A model generated the notes under the pieces. That model was not told where the DNA came from. It was given only the letters and a program-made list of their open reading frames with translations, and made no database searches. Positions 12,335-23,100 of a DNA stretch of 64,000 nucleotides are shown piece after piece. Position 1 is the stretch's first letter, and every line of letters starts with the position of its first letter. Source of the DNA: Sistotremastrum niveocremeum HHB9708 (Eukaryota > Basidiomycota > Agaricomycetes > Sistotremastrales > Sistotremastraceae); NCBI GenBank assembly GCA_001630475.1, contig KV419409.1, positions 310,001 through 374,000 of the forward strand. The letters run 5' to 3'. The translations under genes and the position numbers were made by a program.

Positions 12335-13201
12335 TCAGAGACACTTGCAAAATATCAGAATTGATGGGGAATTCCGTTGGGAGAAAACTTACTTGTGAAT
12401 AATAGGTAGGAGAAACTGCACTGCACGTGTAGGGTGCTGTGCAAGAGGCGGGACCTTTATATCCTTGTCCACCTAATGCACGTTGATTTGAATAAGAGAA
12501 GAAGACGACAGGTACATACCGCATTGACCATAATGACTCTGCCCAGGTGGCGCCCCTCCCGCTGACGAAGTCGGTGAACAGCCCCCACCAGTACCCTGAA
12601 CGTCCGGGTTGGTATACGTCGTAGCGGCGAACGTGGTAGCAGGACCAGTCTGGGAGTATCATAGTGAATATCTTGGCATTGTTCTCACATCATTCAGGGC
12701 TTACCCCGTATGTCTATTTTACGAGAGCGACAGTGAATTTGGATGAATACAGTTGATAAAATCGAAACTCACGGTGGAGGACGTGCAGGTAATGGGACAG
12801 GTTGTCGGGGTTGGAGTTCCATTGGGTTTGCCAAAACAGTGTCTGGTACAGAGATCATAGACAGTCGGACTGAAGCCGGGGGGAGGAGCGGTGGGAGAGG
12901 GTGAGCTTGTTGGCTATTCACGCACATGAGCTATACGATTGATTAATGTGGATGGGACGGACGAGAGGAGTGCAAAGGGTTATGGTATTCGGGACGAAAA
13001 CGTTGGTGAAGACATCGTATGTCTGGCAACAGAGGCTGGTCGATGCGGAGAAAGGAGAGCTCGTGGTAGTAGCTGGTGTTGCAGTCTGGAAAGAATATTT
13101 CAACAATAGTGAAAAAGAGGAGAGAAATTATAACCGACTCCGCCGATAGCTTGATACAACAAGGATGCGGCAAGGACACCTAGATAGGAAAATGCGAGCA
13201 T
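12335..13201 (-). CDS. Secreted CBM1-domain protein, paralogue 2
   Basis: Seven exons (13139-13201, 12963-13085, 12773-12913, 12705-12713, 12520-12649, 12393-12472, 12335-12343) give 184 residues. A signal peptide MLAFSYLGVLAAS... leads into a Thr/Ser-rich stretch, the segment SLCCQTY...TLC, a second cysteine segment VYDLCTRHCFGK...TTCPITC, a linker, and a CBM1 with GQSHYGQCG, YKGPASCTAPYTC and YYSQCL. Exon 4 is 9 nt (Thr-Tyr-Gly) and the last exon 9 nt (Cys-Leu-stop), exactly as in the gene at 1411-2367. Exon 6 is 80 nt in both. Two introns start GTCGGT or GTCCGT, weaker than consensus but needed for phase. It retains more cysteines than its paralogue. Confidence 0.82.
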
Positions 13202-13973
13202 TAGAAGATTGATTTTGAGAGTTGCGCCCGTAGAGCTTTATGGCCATTTTACTTGGATGCAAGGTGTATTTGAGCTGTTTGACTGAAGCACACTACCTCC
13301 GCCCATCGAGAGGAAATTCCAGAGTTGAATTGCCCCGGAAGAAATTTAATGACCCCAGACTAGTGGTTTCGCGCAGAACGGACGGTCGGAATAGCAGCAG
13401 AGCATAGCAGAGCTTGCGTTAATCCGACGGTGAAGTGTCAGCTGAGCCTCTTAGACGATTCGGGACGAAGATGGTCCGTAGAATAAATGTACTAGGGAAA
13501 CGTTACGGGCTTTCCGCCCTTTGGAAGGTGTGCAGTTTGAAGATGCGGGCATGTATGGCCGAAAGCTGTGTGGCCGTCCGGATTCTGTCCCGGAGTTGAG
13601 GCAATCGGACTAGATGAGTGCGGGTTCACAAATTCGTTCAACAAGCTTAACTTGAAGCCTGCGAGCATCTATCGGGCGATCTGCTAAAATGAGGTGTCTT
13701 GATTTCAGCCGCATTGTTATTCGAATATACCGAACGGAATAAAGAGAAGGCGTTGGTGTGGACTGACGTGTCACAATGAGCAGAGGCTGTCCTGAGTATC
13801 GAGTTCGATCGACGGGATTGAGTGAGCTCGGCAACAGCCGGATTGTCCGGAGCTCTGATTTGGAGACTCCGATGTAGAATCCCGAGACCTGCCGACTATC
13901 CGATCTCTGCCACCATCGTCCTGAAATCCTGTGGATATCATGCTGGAGACTCTCACAGTACAAAAGCCACGCA
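13202..13973. other. Intergenic, divergent promoter region
   Basis: It lies between the minus-strand CBM1 gene and the plus-strand epimerase-like gene, so it must hold both promoters. Minus-strand open frames near 13610-14029 show no domain. No motif stands out. Confidence 0.35.
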
Positions 13974-15086
13974 ATGGCTTTTGCTGCCCTCGCCGAATGC
14001 TTTTCAGCTTTTGCTCCAAGTAGCCTCAAGACCTACTCCTCACTTAGGTCGCCGGATGACGTTGAGATCTTGATCCTTGGCTCTGGATGGACAGGGACGT
14101 TCCTCATCCCACTCCTCAAAGAAAACGGCGTGTCGTTCGCTGCAACCAGTCGTTCAGGCAGCGGTGGCACCATCAAATTTGCTTTTGATTTGGACTCTGA
14201 GAGCTCCGACGCTTTTGAGGTCTTACCGAACGCGAAGACCGTAGTGATCGTCTTCCCTATCTACGAGAAGGGTGGATCAGAGAAACTGACGAAGTCTTAC
14301 CTGGAGACGCATCCCGAGTCGAGTCCGCTCTTCGTTCAGCTAGGTTCGACGGGTATATGGAATGTAAGTCATTCCCCATGTCTCTTTTCTCATCCTGAAA
14401 CACTGACCATTCGATCACTTTCAGGGCGACCGTACTTTCCAACCCGACGAGAAGAAGCGTTCGATTTGGTACGATCGACATTCTCCGTACAACCCGACCA
14501 ATAAACGCGCGTTAGCAGAGGACGAACTGCTGGCCCTGCATCCTCAGGTCAAAGCGACTGTTTTGGAGTTGTGCGGCTTATGGGGAGGATCGAGATCCAT
14601 GCGGAACTATGTTGACAGGGTGGCACCGACTAAAGAAGCTTTGAAAGCTCGGGTGAGTCTTGCTTTTGATAATGATGTCGGGTACTGACCCAAGTGTTGC
14701 AGGGAAGCATTCATCTGATCCATGGAATTGACGTAGCTCGTGCAATATTAGCTGTGCACAACGAGCCCGAGAAAGCCGTCAACAACCGATGGCTTGTGAC
14801 AGACGGGCGAGTGTACGTCTCATCTATGCTTTTATCTACAGAACCCATGACTGACTTCGTTTTTAGGTACGACTGGTGGGATTTAGCGTCGGCATGGGGG
14901 ACGGGAGGAGCAGACGGAAAAGACAAGCCACTTCGCGGCCCACAACCTGGATGGGTTCGCGAGTTGATGGACGAGGAAGGAATCCGAGCGCTTCCGAGAA
15001 CGCCCGAGCAACTTGGCAACGCTTTGGACAGTCGAGAGTTCTGGAACACCTTCAATCTATCTCCAGCAAAAGCTCGCGTGGAATGA
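13974..15086 (+). CDS. NAD(P)-binding epimerase/dehydratase-like protein
   Basis: Exons 13974-14363, 14425-14652, 14703-14812 and 14867-15086 encode 315 residues. A Rossmann start, VEILILGSGWTGTFLIPLL, gives the dinucleotide-binding GxGxxG-type loop. Later conserved blocks are FVQLGSTGIW, WYDRHSPYNPTN, LCGLWGGSRSMRNYVDRVAP, HLIHGIDVARAI and YDWWDLASAWG. This is the layout of cytosolic fungal NAD(P)-binding proteins distantly related to nucleoside-sugar epimerases. The classical YxxxK pair is not obvious, so the reaction is unknown. The start is the first ATG. The first 25 or so residues precede the Rossmann strand and could be partly intronic. The 54-nt intron 14813-14866 is a multiple of three without a stop, so an unspliced form would stay in frame. 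Confidence 0.8.
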
Positions 15087-15690
15087 ACATCGTCTATATA
15101 TCCTCCTGAATGATTCGACCCAACGATGCTCTTGCGAATGACGTCATCATTCGACGTGTACCGGTCCGAGGGCGAAGAGCACATAACGCTGCACATTTTG
15201 TCCCCGATGGCCACAAGACGCTTCTAACGCGACTTATTTGCTATGTATCGATCATGTATTATCTCCTGCGCGTCAACAACGAGAAACATTTCTTGCTATC
15301 GTGGGAGAAAACACGTCTGTTCACGGTTTAGGCACCCTACGGCGAACTTTACCGTCTGAAAGCGCTCTGCTGTCGATCAAATGGCATTCAAGCCCTCTCC
15401 GCTGTCTAGATCCTGCTGCGGAATCAACATAGACGTACAGACTTGACCTTTGAAGGAATCCGTTGCCACCCTGAGCTCCATCAACTCTGCTCGAACCTCC
15501 CCCCTAGCGCTCTCTCTTCGTGTTTTGAGCGCCAGCTATGGGGTCAGTGCTATATATGATGTAAGGAACATTTGACTGCGGATGTCATTGATAAGGCTTC
15601 TATCGCACGAGCTGTTATCAGACTCGGCTCCAGCTTTCATATTTCGCAGTCCTCGATTGGCTTTGAGTGCACTGATCACTTTCTTCTGTG
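15087..15690. other. Intergenic, P450 promoter region
   Basis: Roughly 600 bp between two plus-strand genes. I see only short frames and no repeats. Confidence 0.35.
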
Positions 15691-17960
15691 ATGTCCGATC
15701 TTCCAAATAATCTCCACCTTGCGTTATGGGTCTCGACTGCACTCATATTTGCGGTGCTTTTGATCCCGAGGATCAGTTATCGTAAGAAAGAATCGGAACA
15801 TCTTCCATACCCACCGGGACCACAAGGTCTTCCGATAATCGGGAGCATTCTACAAATGCCCCAGAAAGATCAATGGCACACTTTCGCAGAATGGGCTCGT
15901 AAATACGGTGAGTCAACAGTGGTGCTCGAGTTTGAATGATTGCCAAACTTATGGGCAGGTAACATCATACATCTGACTCTCTTGGATCGGCATGTCGTAA
16001 TCCTCACTTCGTATGAAGACGCGGACCGCCTTCTCAATGCTCGGGGTGCTATATATTCGAGTCGACCAAGGCTGACCCTTTTCCGCCAACAGTGAGCCCT
16101 ACGTCTGATTACCAGAGGACCCAATTCAATTTTGCCAGTGCAGGTTGGGACAAGTTACTCGGAATTCTGCCTTACGGAGAGTCGTTGCACACTCAGCGTC
16201 GCATGTTGAACGGCTTCTTTAACCCATCTGCGTCGCGGAAGTATCATCCATTGTTGGAGCACCATTCACGACTGCTAGCGCTTCAATTGTCCGAGGATTC
16301 ATCCAAACTCGATATACTCACCCGATTGTGTGTCATCGCTCAAATCCCACCAGCTTATTCTAATCACCATCACGACAGGCACGTGTCTGCAGTCATCTTA
16401 AGAATCACTTACGGGCACAAAGGTTCGCTAATCGTTGAGATATATGCTAAACCATTTACCTTGGGATAGCCGAAAGTGAGGACGACGAATGGATACACTC
16501 GTCGGAGGCGGCCATGAAGAGCTTTGATGCGCTGGGAGTTCCTGGGTCGCATGCGATAGACATCTTCCCCGCTCGTGAGTCATGTATTCACTGTCTGGGG
16601 TCCAAGCCATCGACGACGCGGAATTATGAGCAGTGGGTAGATTGCCATACTGGATCTGGGGGACCCGCTTTATTCAAGCACTCGAGGGCCTGCGCAAAGG
16701 TGCCTTCGATCTATCGATCAAGCCCTTCGCAACAGTGAAGGACCAATCAGTCCGTTCGAATTCAATTACTTCGTCTCAAGATTGAGACCAGACTGCAGAA
16801 ATCGGGAAATGCCGAACCTTCTATCGCAGCGAGGCTCATCGAAGAAAACGCTTCAAACTCTGGAACATGCTACGACGAACGAGACATGTCCGGCGCTTGT
16901 GGAAGCATATACGCAGGTACATCAGTCCCGTCCTTTCTGGTGTGTCTGCTTACGCGTTTGGTATGCAGCTGGCGTTGACGCTGTACGACCCTGTTTTGCT
17001 TTCGCCAAACTGCATCAATTGAATTACGCTGGCAGAATGACCTGTTGATTCATTCGTTTATCCTGGCTATGGCAGTGTACCCCGAGGTCCAGCGGAAAGC
17101 GCAGGCGGAACTGGATCATTATCTGCGAAATGAAAGGCTTCCCAATGTAGGGGATCGCAACTCATTGCCGTATCTTACTGCTGTCGCAAAAGAAGTTCTG
17201 AGGTACCGTTTCACCTTCTTCACGCAAAGCACGTCTGAGCGCCTAAGTAGATACCGGCCAATTGCGCCACTAGGTGAATTCGACGTGAGAGAAACATGGA
17301 GCGTTTGCGGTACTTACTACGATTTTGCTTGTCTAGGATTCCCTCATGCTACAGAAGTCGACGATGAATATGAAAAGATGCTGATTCCCGCAGGATCCAT
17401 GATCATCACTGATATGTGCTCAGAGCATTTCGATCTATCTTACTTTACGGCCCTGTTCATGCTCGTCTATTAGGACCATGTGTCATGATCCCCATGACTT
17501 TCCAGATCCGTTTCTTTTCAATCCAGATCGATTCTTGTATTATGAGGGAGGAGCGCCCAGCCTTCGCAAAGACGTTCGGGAACCTGAAGATATAGTATTC
17601 GGCTTTGGACGAAGGTTGGTAATAATCTGGCATTACGCCAAACCATGGGCGCATTACTTACTACTACCTTCAGAATCTGTATCGGAAGACACATTGCGAT
17701 GGCTCAATTATGGATCATCATTACCACTTTCCTGGCTACTTTTGAGATTGGCTTACCCCATGACGAAGCTGGAAAAGAAATTCGGCCCACGAAGGAACAT
17801 TTCGATCAGATTGAAAGGTACGGCTTGGAGTCGACTTTCTCCTCTTTTCACCTCGCTCAACCTGCACTGTAGGCATCCGAAACCATTTCCGTTTCAATTC
17901 GTGCCTCGATCCAAGAGTGTTATTCATGCGTTGCGAGATGCGGTCTCCAGCGCCGAGTAG
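15691..17960 (+). CDS. Cytochrome P450, tandem copy 1
   Basis: Fourteen exons assemble without a stop into 525 residues: 15691-15907, 15959-16091, 16139-16327, 16379-16422, 16470-16574, 16634-16749, 16799-16916, 16969-16982, 17036-17202, 17251-17273, 17337-17415, 17474-17614, 17674-17817 and 17873-17960. An N-terminal membrane anchor is followed by the hinge PYPPGPQGLPIIGS. The K-helix ExxR is KEVLR, then NPDRF and the heme loop FGFGRRICIGRH. It is a microsomal class II monooxygenase of unknown substrate. The I-helix reads AAGVDA, so the usual proton-relay Thr is Ala. The donor of intron 11 has shifted, removing one Trp present in the sister gene but keeping frame. Exon 8 has 14 nt. The downstream gene has the same exon plan. 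Confidence 0.85.
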
Positions 17961-18537
17961 GGAAAATAATTCTTGTGTCAATAGTCAACGCGCGCTCAGT
18001 CCGATAATTTCTCTAACACGTATGCACGAGTTGGAAGGATGAATAGCTGTATATTCATCGGGAATAATGCTAGTAACATTGGTACGATCGACGCCAGCAG
18101 GGCGCTGTGACATAAGCACAACGCGTTTCGCCTCGACTGGCTGCCACCTCGAACCTTCACGTTCACTGCTCGGCCTTTGGCTCATATAGTGGAAAGATTG
18201 TGTGCTGAGGCGGTCAATGGTACTGAGTGTACCTTGTCGCGGCCGTTGTTGGAGCCTGCCCGAGACGCTGGGATGCTGAGCGAAACTTTGGCTTCTTGGC
18301 TTCCCTTCTCGTGAGAGGCTACTATGGTCAGTCTCACGGCGGTTCATTCAGTTGATACTACGAGATATAACTAACATGTGCCTCCCAGGTGGTGACGTTG
18401 TTCCTGTACATTTATATATCGAGGGACATGGGATCATGTGGTCCCACCACTTGGACATCATCCTCGTTATCGATAATTAGGCAAATACCAGGAATCTGGT
18501 CATTACGAGGCCTTCGTCCAAGTTTCCTACCTCGAAA
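17961..18537. other. Spacer between tandem P450 genes
   Basis: 577 bp holding the presumed promoter of the second P450. A minus-strand open frame of 120 codons (17985-18347) has no recognisable content and is probably chance. Confidence 0.4.
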
Positions 18538-20821
18538 ATGACCATCGGATCAGAAGATCTTTATCCGGCATTGCTGCTCGTGTGTCTGGCTTTCTCAACA
18601 TTCGTGGTGTTGCGCAAAACTCGGTCGTTTCGATACTGGACGGGCCATGAATCACTTCCCTTTCCACCTGGCCCGAAGGGTCTCCCAGTCCTGGGCAATA
18701 TCTTTCAAATGCCTCAAAAAGACCAGTGGCACAGGTTTGGCGAATGGGCTAAACAGTATGGTTGGTCGAATAGTCCGCCTTTGGAATTCGTGCCATTAAT
18801 CACTGAATTCCTAGGCAACATCATCTACTTCTCATTATTGGGGAAGCACGTCGTTGTCCTCACCTCTTACGACGAAGCTTCCGCCCTTCTAAATGCTCGA
18901 GGCTCCATCTATTCCGACCGACCCAAATTACCTCTTATCCACGATCAGTACGTCGATCTTCACCTGTCAGATCTTTCACGAGTAATTTCTATCATCAGTG
19001 CAGGCTGGGATAATGTCTTATCTATCATTTCATGGGGAGAGTCCGTACATATGCAACGCCGAATGCTGAACGGATTTTTCAACCCTTCAGCCTCAAGAAA
19101 ATACCATTCATTCCTTGAGCAGCATTCTCGCACTCTGGCACTTCAAGTGGTGGAAAATCCGCTGAATTTTGATGCTCTTAATCGAATGTTAGTATGTTTA
19201 GTTTTCTTCGGGCGTGTAGCTAATTCGACTTTCAGGCACATGGCCGCCGTGATAATGTGGATCACATATGGCCACCAAGGTATACTTTCCATCATTTTGA
19301 TCGACGTCCTGAACCCATCTTGTCATAGTTACCGAGGCTGATGACGACTGGGTTATTGACGCCAAGACAGCTATCAATAGTTTCGATGCTCTTGGAGTCC
19401 CCGGCTCTCATCTGATCGACATCTTTCCTATATGTGAGCATTCTTGAACAGTCCTATCCACACCTCTGACACAGCTCCGATCAGTAGGACGACTGCCATA
19501 CTGGGTCTGGGGGAAGAAATTTGCGGTCGGCTTGAAGGGTACCCAAAAAGGCGCCTATGACATGATCGATAAGCCGTATACCCAAGTTAAACAGCAAGTT
19601 GTGAGCTCAAGAATAGATAGCCACGTGTGCCTATGCTGATATCCACGAAGAAAACAGGAACCGCGGAAGCATCCATCACGGCTAAACTACTTGAAGACAA
19701 TCTCGCTCTTGACGGAACTATCAATAATGAACGAGAAATCTCTGGAGCTGCAGGGATCATCTACGCAGGTGAGTTTACTACCCATGGTCAATTAGCGCGT
19801 CACTGACTTTCACTCAAGCTGGGGCTGATACGGTATTTTTCGTTTTCCCAGACCTTCACTCCTAATTACTGAACGACATCATGTGGGCAGACGAACGTGG
19901 CAGTAAACTCTTTCATCGTTGCCATGGCGATGTATCCGGAAGTCCAGATGAAAGCACGCAAGGAGCTCGACGACTTCTTACGTGGCGAAAGGCTGCCGAA
20001 TATAGCTGATATGCCTTTCTTGCCATATTTGTCGGCAGTCATGAAAGAGTCATTAAGGTAAATGATACGCTTAAATTTCGTCAGCACTGTGGACTCATTT
20101 TTGCTGTCCGCCAGAATTAGACTTGTAGCTCCACTCGGTTCTTACCTTTCCTTGAGCATCGTCGAGAGAAAGCTCATGATATGTGCGCAGGATTACCGCA
20201 TGCCACCATCGCCGATGATGTATATCAAGGAATGTTTATCCCGAAAGGAGCGATGGTCCTAACTGACATGTGGTGCGAATATTTTAGTCTGAAAATACTC
20301 TGAACCTCAACTAATGCGAACGCATAGGACTATGTGCCACGACCCCCATGACTATCCAAACCCTCACCAGTTTGATCCCGAGCGCTTTCTTGTGCGCGGT
20401 GGAGGTATGGCCAAACTTCGTTCCGACGTGCGTGATCCAGAAGATATAATATTCGGCTTCGGAAGAAGGTACTCATTCTTCGTCATAGTATGGCCTCATA
20501 CTGACCATCTGATGTTCAGAGTATGTGTTGGGAGGCATGTTGCCATAGCTCAAATCTGGATCATCATGGCGACCATTTTGTCCACTTTCGAGATCAGTCT
20601 GCCTCGCGACGAAGCTGGGAAGGAGGTTCGTCCAAGCGAAGAGCACCTCAATCAAAATGCAAGGTACGTAAATAGACACTTATGCCATGCTGCTACATCC
20701 TAGCGGCACGTTCAGGAACCCGAAACCGTTCCCCGCTGTCTTTGTCCTCCGGTCTGATAAGGTGGTCCGATTCTTGAAGGAGTCCATGCTAGAAGCTGAA
20801 GAATGGAAGTTGGAATATTAA
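18538..20821 (+). CDS. Cytochrome P450, tandem copy 2
   Basis: Fourteen exons, matching copy 1 in number, phase and mostly length, give 534 residues: 18538-18760, 18815-18947, 18999-19187, 19236-19279, 19329-19433, 19485-19600, 19651-19768, 19819-19832, 19891-20057, 20115-20137, 20191-20272, 20328-20468, 20520-20663 and 20716-20821. Landmarks are an N-terminal anchor, PFPPGPKGLPVLGN, the I-helix AAGADTT (normal acid-Thr pair), KESLR, DPERF and FGFGRRVCVGRH. All key residues of a working P450 are present. Substrate unknown. Introns 1-3 (54, 51, 48 nt) are all multiples of three with no in-frame stop, so the first 268 codons of genomic sequence stay open even unspliced. Confidence 0.88.
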
Positions 20822-20889
20822 ATGCTTTCCATGTACAACAAACTCGTTCGACCTGATAGTGACCGCACAAAAATATAAGTTGTGGCAAT

Positions 20890-22698
20890 TTAGGCAATAT
20901 ATACAGTTGAGCTATCGAGGAGCCATTCACTGCTCAAACTACACTCGAGCTCGCGAATATTTTGGGCTGGACAATTTGCATTATGAATGGTCCACAAACA
21001 GCCTCTCATCCAACGATTCATCAACACATGTTGAGCCTTCCGCGCGTCCCCGTCGAAATGCTTCTGAATATCCGCCACCAGCTTGATCCCATTCCTCGCT
21101 GCTATTAAATCAAGTCTATCTCGCCAAGTAGCTGTTTCATCAGCTGCAGCGGAGGCTTCTTTGAAAGCTCTGCATTGATATCGGATCTGAAATCGGAACA
21201 TCATCGACTTCAGTCTCAGTCGTTCCTGAGTATCGAGTCCCTGGAGCAGGTTCGTCTCAAGATCTGTATCGAGAGCGACGATCCCGTCCAGACATGGGAG
21301 AGCTCGGGACCACGGGATGCGCAGGTACACCACATTTTTTGAGCTTGGCGGCTGAGCTGCCAACCACCGAAGATGGGGAAGGACGAGCGAAGAAAATGAA
21401 GGTCGCTCATGGAGATAATCTTGGGCCCATGAACGGATTGGGGATTGCGGCGTTGCAGTCGCAGCTGCGGTTGCAGGAGGTGCAGTGGACGCTGGATTCT
21501 GGCATGTCGACAAAGCTAGAGACGAGGCAGGACACAGCATGAACACCACAATGGGATTTCCGAGAGAAGCCATGGTTGGCATGGCAGAAAAGACGCTTTT
21601 GAAATCATCTCGCTCTTCGTCGATAGCTTTCGGCATCGAAGGATAAGCCCAGGATACTATGGCTTCTGCGAGGCCGGGGCTCCAACGATTGTTCGCCTTA
21701 TAGAACGCTCCGACGAACTCGGCAGTTTCGCCACCTAGACCGGCCGCTTTCAAAGACGAAATGACCTCGAGGTAGGTATGAGTTTGGGCGGTTGCGAAGC
21801 CCAGATCGAATGAGTTGAACATTGCCGCTCGAGCTCGCTCGGATGGGATGTAATATTTCGTCCCTCTGGCCCGTGCATTGATGAGCAGCCTGTTCGAGTC
21901 GCTGGTGTCTCTGGAGTTGAAATAGTACGTCCGGCCAAAGTTCATGATATCCCTCGTCGAGACTTCTGCGATGTCCGAAGCTCCTGAGAAGACGCCATCG
22001 ACACCCCTTCCTCGCCAGCTTATCCGGAATAATGACATGAGGGTTAGGAAGGATTTCTGATCCATGGATGCCAGGGGACGTGTGGCACCCTCGGGGATAT
22101 AGTCGTAAGAGGACCTGCGTTCGGTGATTGTGAATGACACGTCGGTCAGAGTCGTGTATTGGAGTAAGTTGAGCCAAGAGCAGCGGGCTTCTGGTATAGA
22201 GCCAGTAGAGTGTAAGAACCAGGGCTTGTCCTTAGCATTGTAATACTCTCCTATTTGACTGGCAAGGGAGTATGGGATGAAACAATATTGGTGATTGTCG
22301 TCTGTGGCATCGATGATTAAATTTAAGTTCGGCGGATCGTATCCAGGAAGCGTCGAGGATGGAAGCCCATCTGGCTGGAATTTCTCTGACCGAGACTGGT
22401 CAGATGTTGGTACCAAGCCATCCGAGTATGTGTCTTCTTTCAGAACGGTGAACTTTGCTGTATAAGGAGTAGGTCGAGGTCGTAAGGTTATCCGCGGTGC
22501 AGAGAACGTGATCTCGAAGCGCACTTCACTCCATATCCACTTTCTCTTCGTATTTCTCGCCCAAGCTCCTATAGTCTTCCTTGAACATCGCCTATAGTCA
22601 TATGCAGTGGCTGCATATTGCTGAGTGACTTGAAGTATGGCGACGATGAAGGCCACAAAAGAAACAGCAAGCGCTGCTGTCCCGACCTGGTCAACCAT
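20890..22698 (-). CDS. Modin-like membrane protein, copy 1
   Basis: One intronless frame of 602 residues from the ATG at 22698. The open frame continues 39 codons upstream, but both paralogues start at this Met. One N-terminal membrane helix (about residues 6-25, AALAVSFVAFIVAILQV) is followed by QQYAATAYDYRRCS, then W-W-EVRFEI, a long cytosolic body with SYDYIPEGATRPLASMDQ and FGRTY, and a C-terminus with MNRWMRG, WTIHN and ELECSLSSEWL. The layout recalls fungal proteins annotated as modin, a name tied to modifiers of vegetative incompatibility. That label is from memory and the biochemical role is unknown. It is divergent with the copy at 23101. Its 3' end lies 68 bp from the P450 stop, tail to tail. 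Confidence 0.8.
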   Translation of the reverse strand: MVDQVGTAALAVSFVAFIVAILQVTQQYAATAYDYRRCSRKTIGAWARNTKRKWIWSEVRFEITFSAPRITLRPRPTPYTAKFTVLKEDTYSDGLVPTSDQSRSEKFQPDGLPSSTLPGYDPPNLNLIIDATDDNHQYCFIPYSLASQIGEYYNAKDKPWFLHSTGSIPEARCSWLNLLQYTTLTDVSFTITERRSSYDYIPEGATRPLASMDQKSFLTLMSLFRISWRGRGVDGVFSGASDIAEVSTRDIMNFGRTYYFNSRDTSDSNRLLINARARGTKYYIPSERARAAMFNSFDLGFATAQTHTYLEVISSLKAAGLGGETAEFVGAFYKANNRWSPGLAEAIVSWAYPSMPKAIDEERDDFKSVFSAMPTMASLGNPIVVFMLCPASSLALSTCQNPASTAPPATAAATATPQSPIRSWAQDYLHERPSFSSLVLPHLRWLAAQPPSSKNVVYLRIPWSRALPCLDGIVALDTDLETNLLQGLDTQERLRLKSMMFRFQIRYQCRAFKEASAAADETATWRDRLDLIAARNGIKLVADIQKHFDGDARKAQHVLMNRWMRGCLWTIHNANCPAQNIRELECSLSSEWLLDSSTVYIA

Positions 22699-23100
22699 CT
22701 CAAAAATTTGGCACGTTTTATGATTTGTCCGATTCGTGAATACCTTGGAAAAGGTGTGATGGAATAGATGGTAAGCAGCTCTTGAGCCAATGCATTCCAG
22801 TCTACATGCTTTCAAATTGACGCGTTGACGCTTTGGACTATTGAAACTCCGATTCAGGCAATTCTGACCCGCTATCAGATTCAGAACACTGCCTGGAATC
22901 GCTACACTGCTTCATTAATATTGGGCATCCCGCAGCAACGCTGTAACTCGCATTAGAATGACTTGCCTTCGGTTGTCAAATAGGTGTTCTCTTCCTTTTA
23001 CCACGTCTTCGCCTCGAGTCCTGCGCACCACAAAGCTCAGCTCGCTGGCATATTTGAACATATCTGGCCCTTGGATCCCCTCATATCTGGACAACAGAAG
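22699..23100. promoter_or_regulatory. Shared promoter of divergent modin-like pair
   Basis: About 400 bp between the two head-to-head starts. A CCAAT pentamer lies at 22787-22791 and an inverted one (ATTGG) at 22920-22924. I see no strong TATA box. The two genes probably share control elements; this is inference from arrangement alone. Confidence 0.45.

Noticed and set aside
15870-16124. Minus-strand open frame across the P450 region
   Set aside because: It is an antisense shadow of exons 1-2 of P450 copy 1.
22699-22815. N-terminal extension of modin-like copy 1 by 39 codons
   Set aside because: All three copies align from the internal Met, and the extension has no counterpart in copy 3. 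The similar 39-codon extension of copy 2 was dropped for the same reason.
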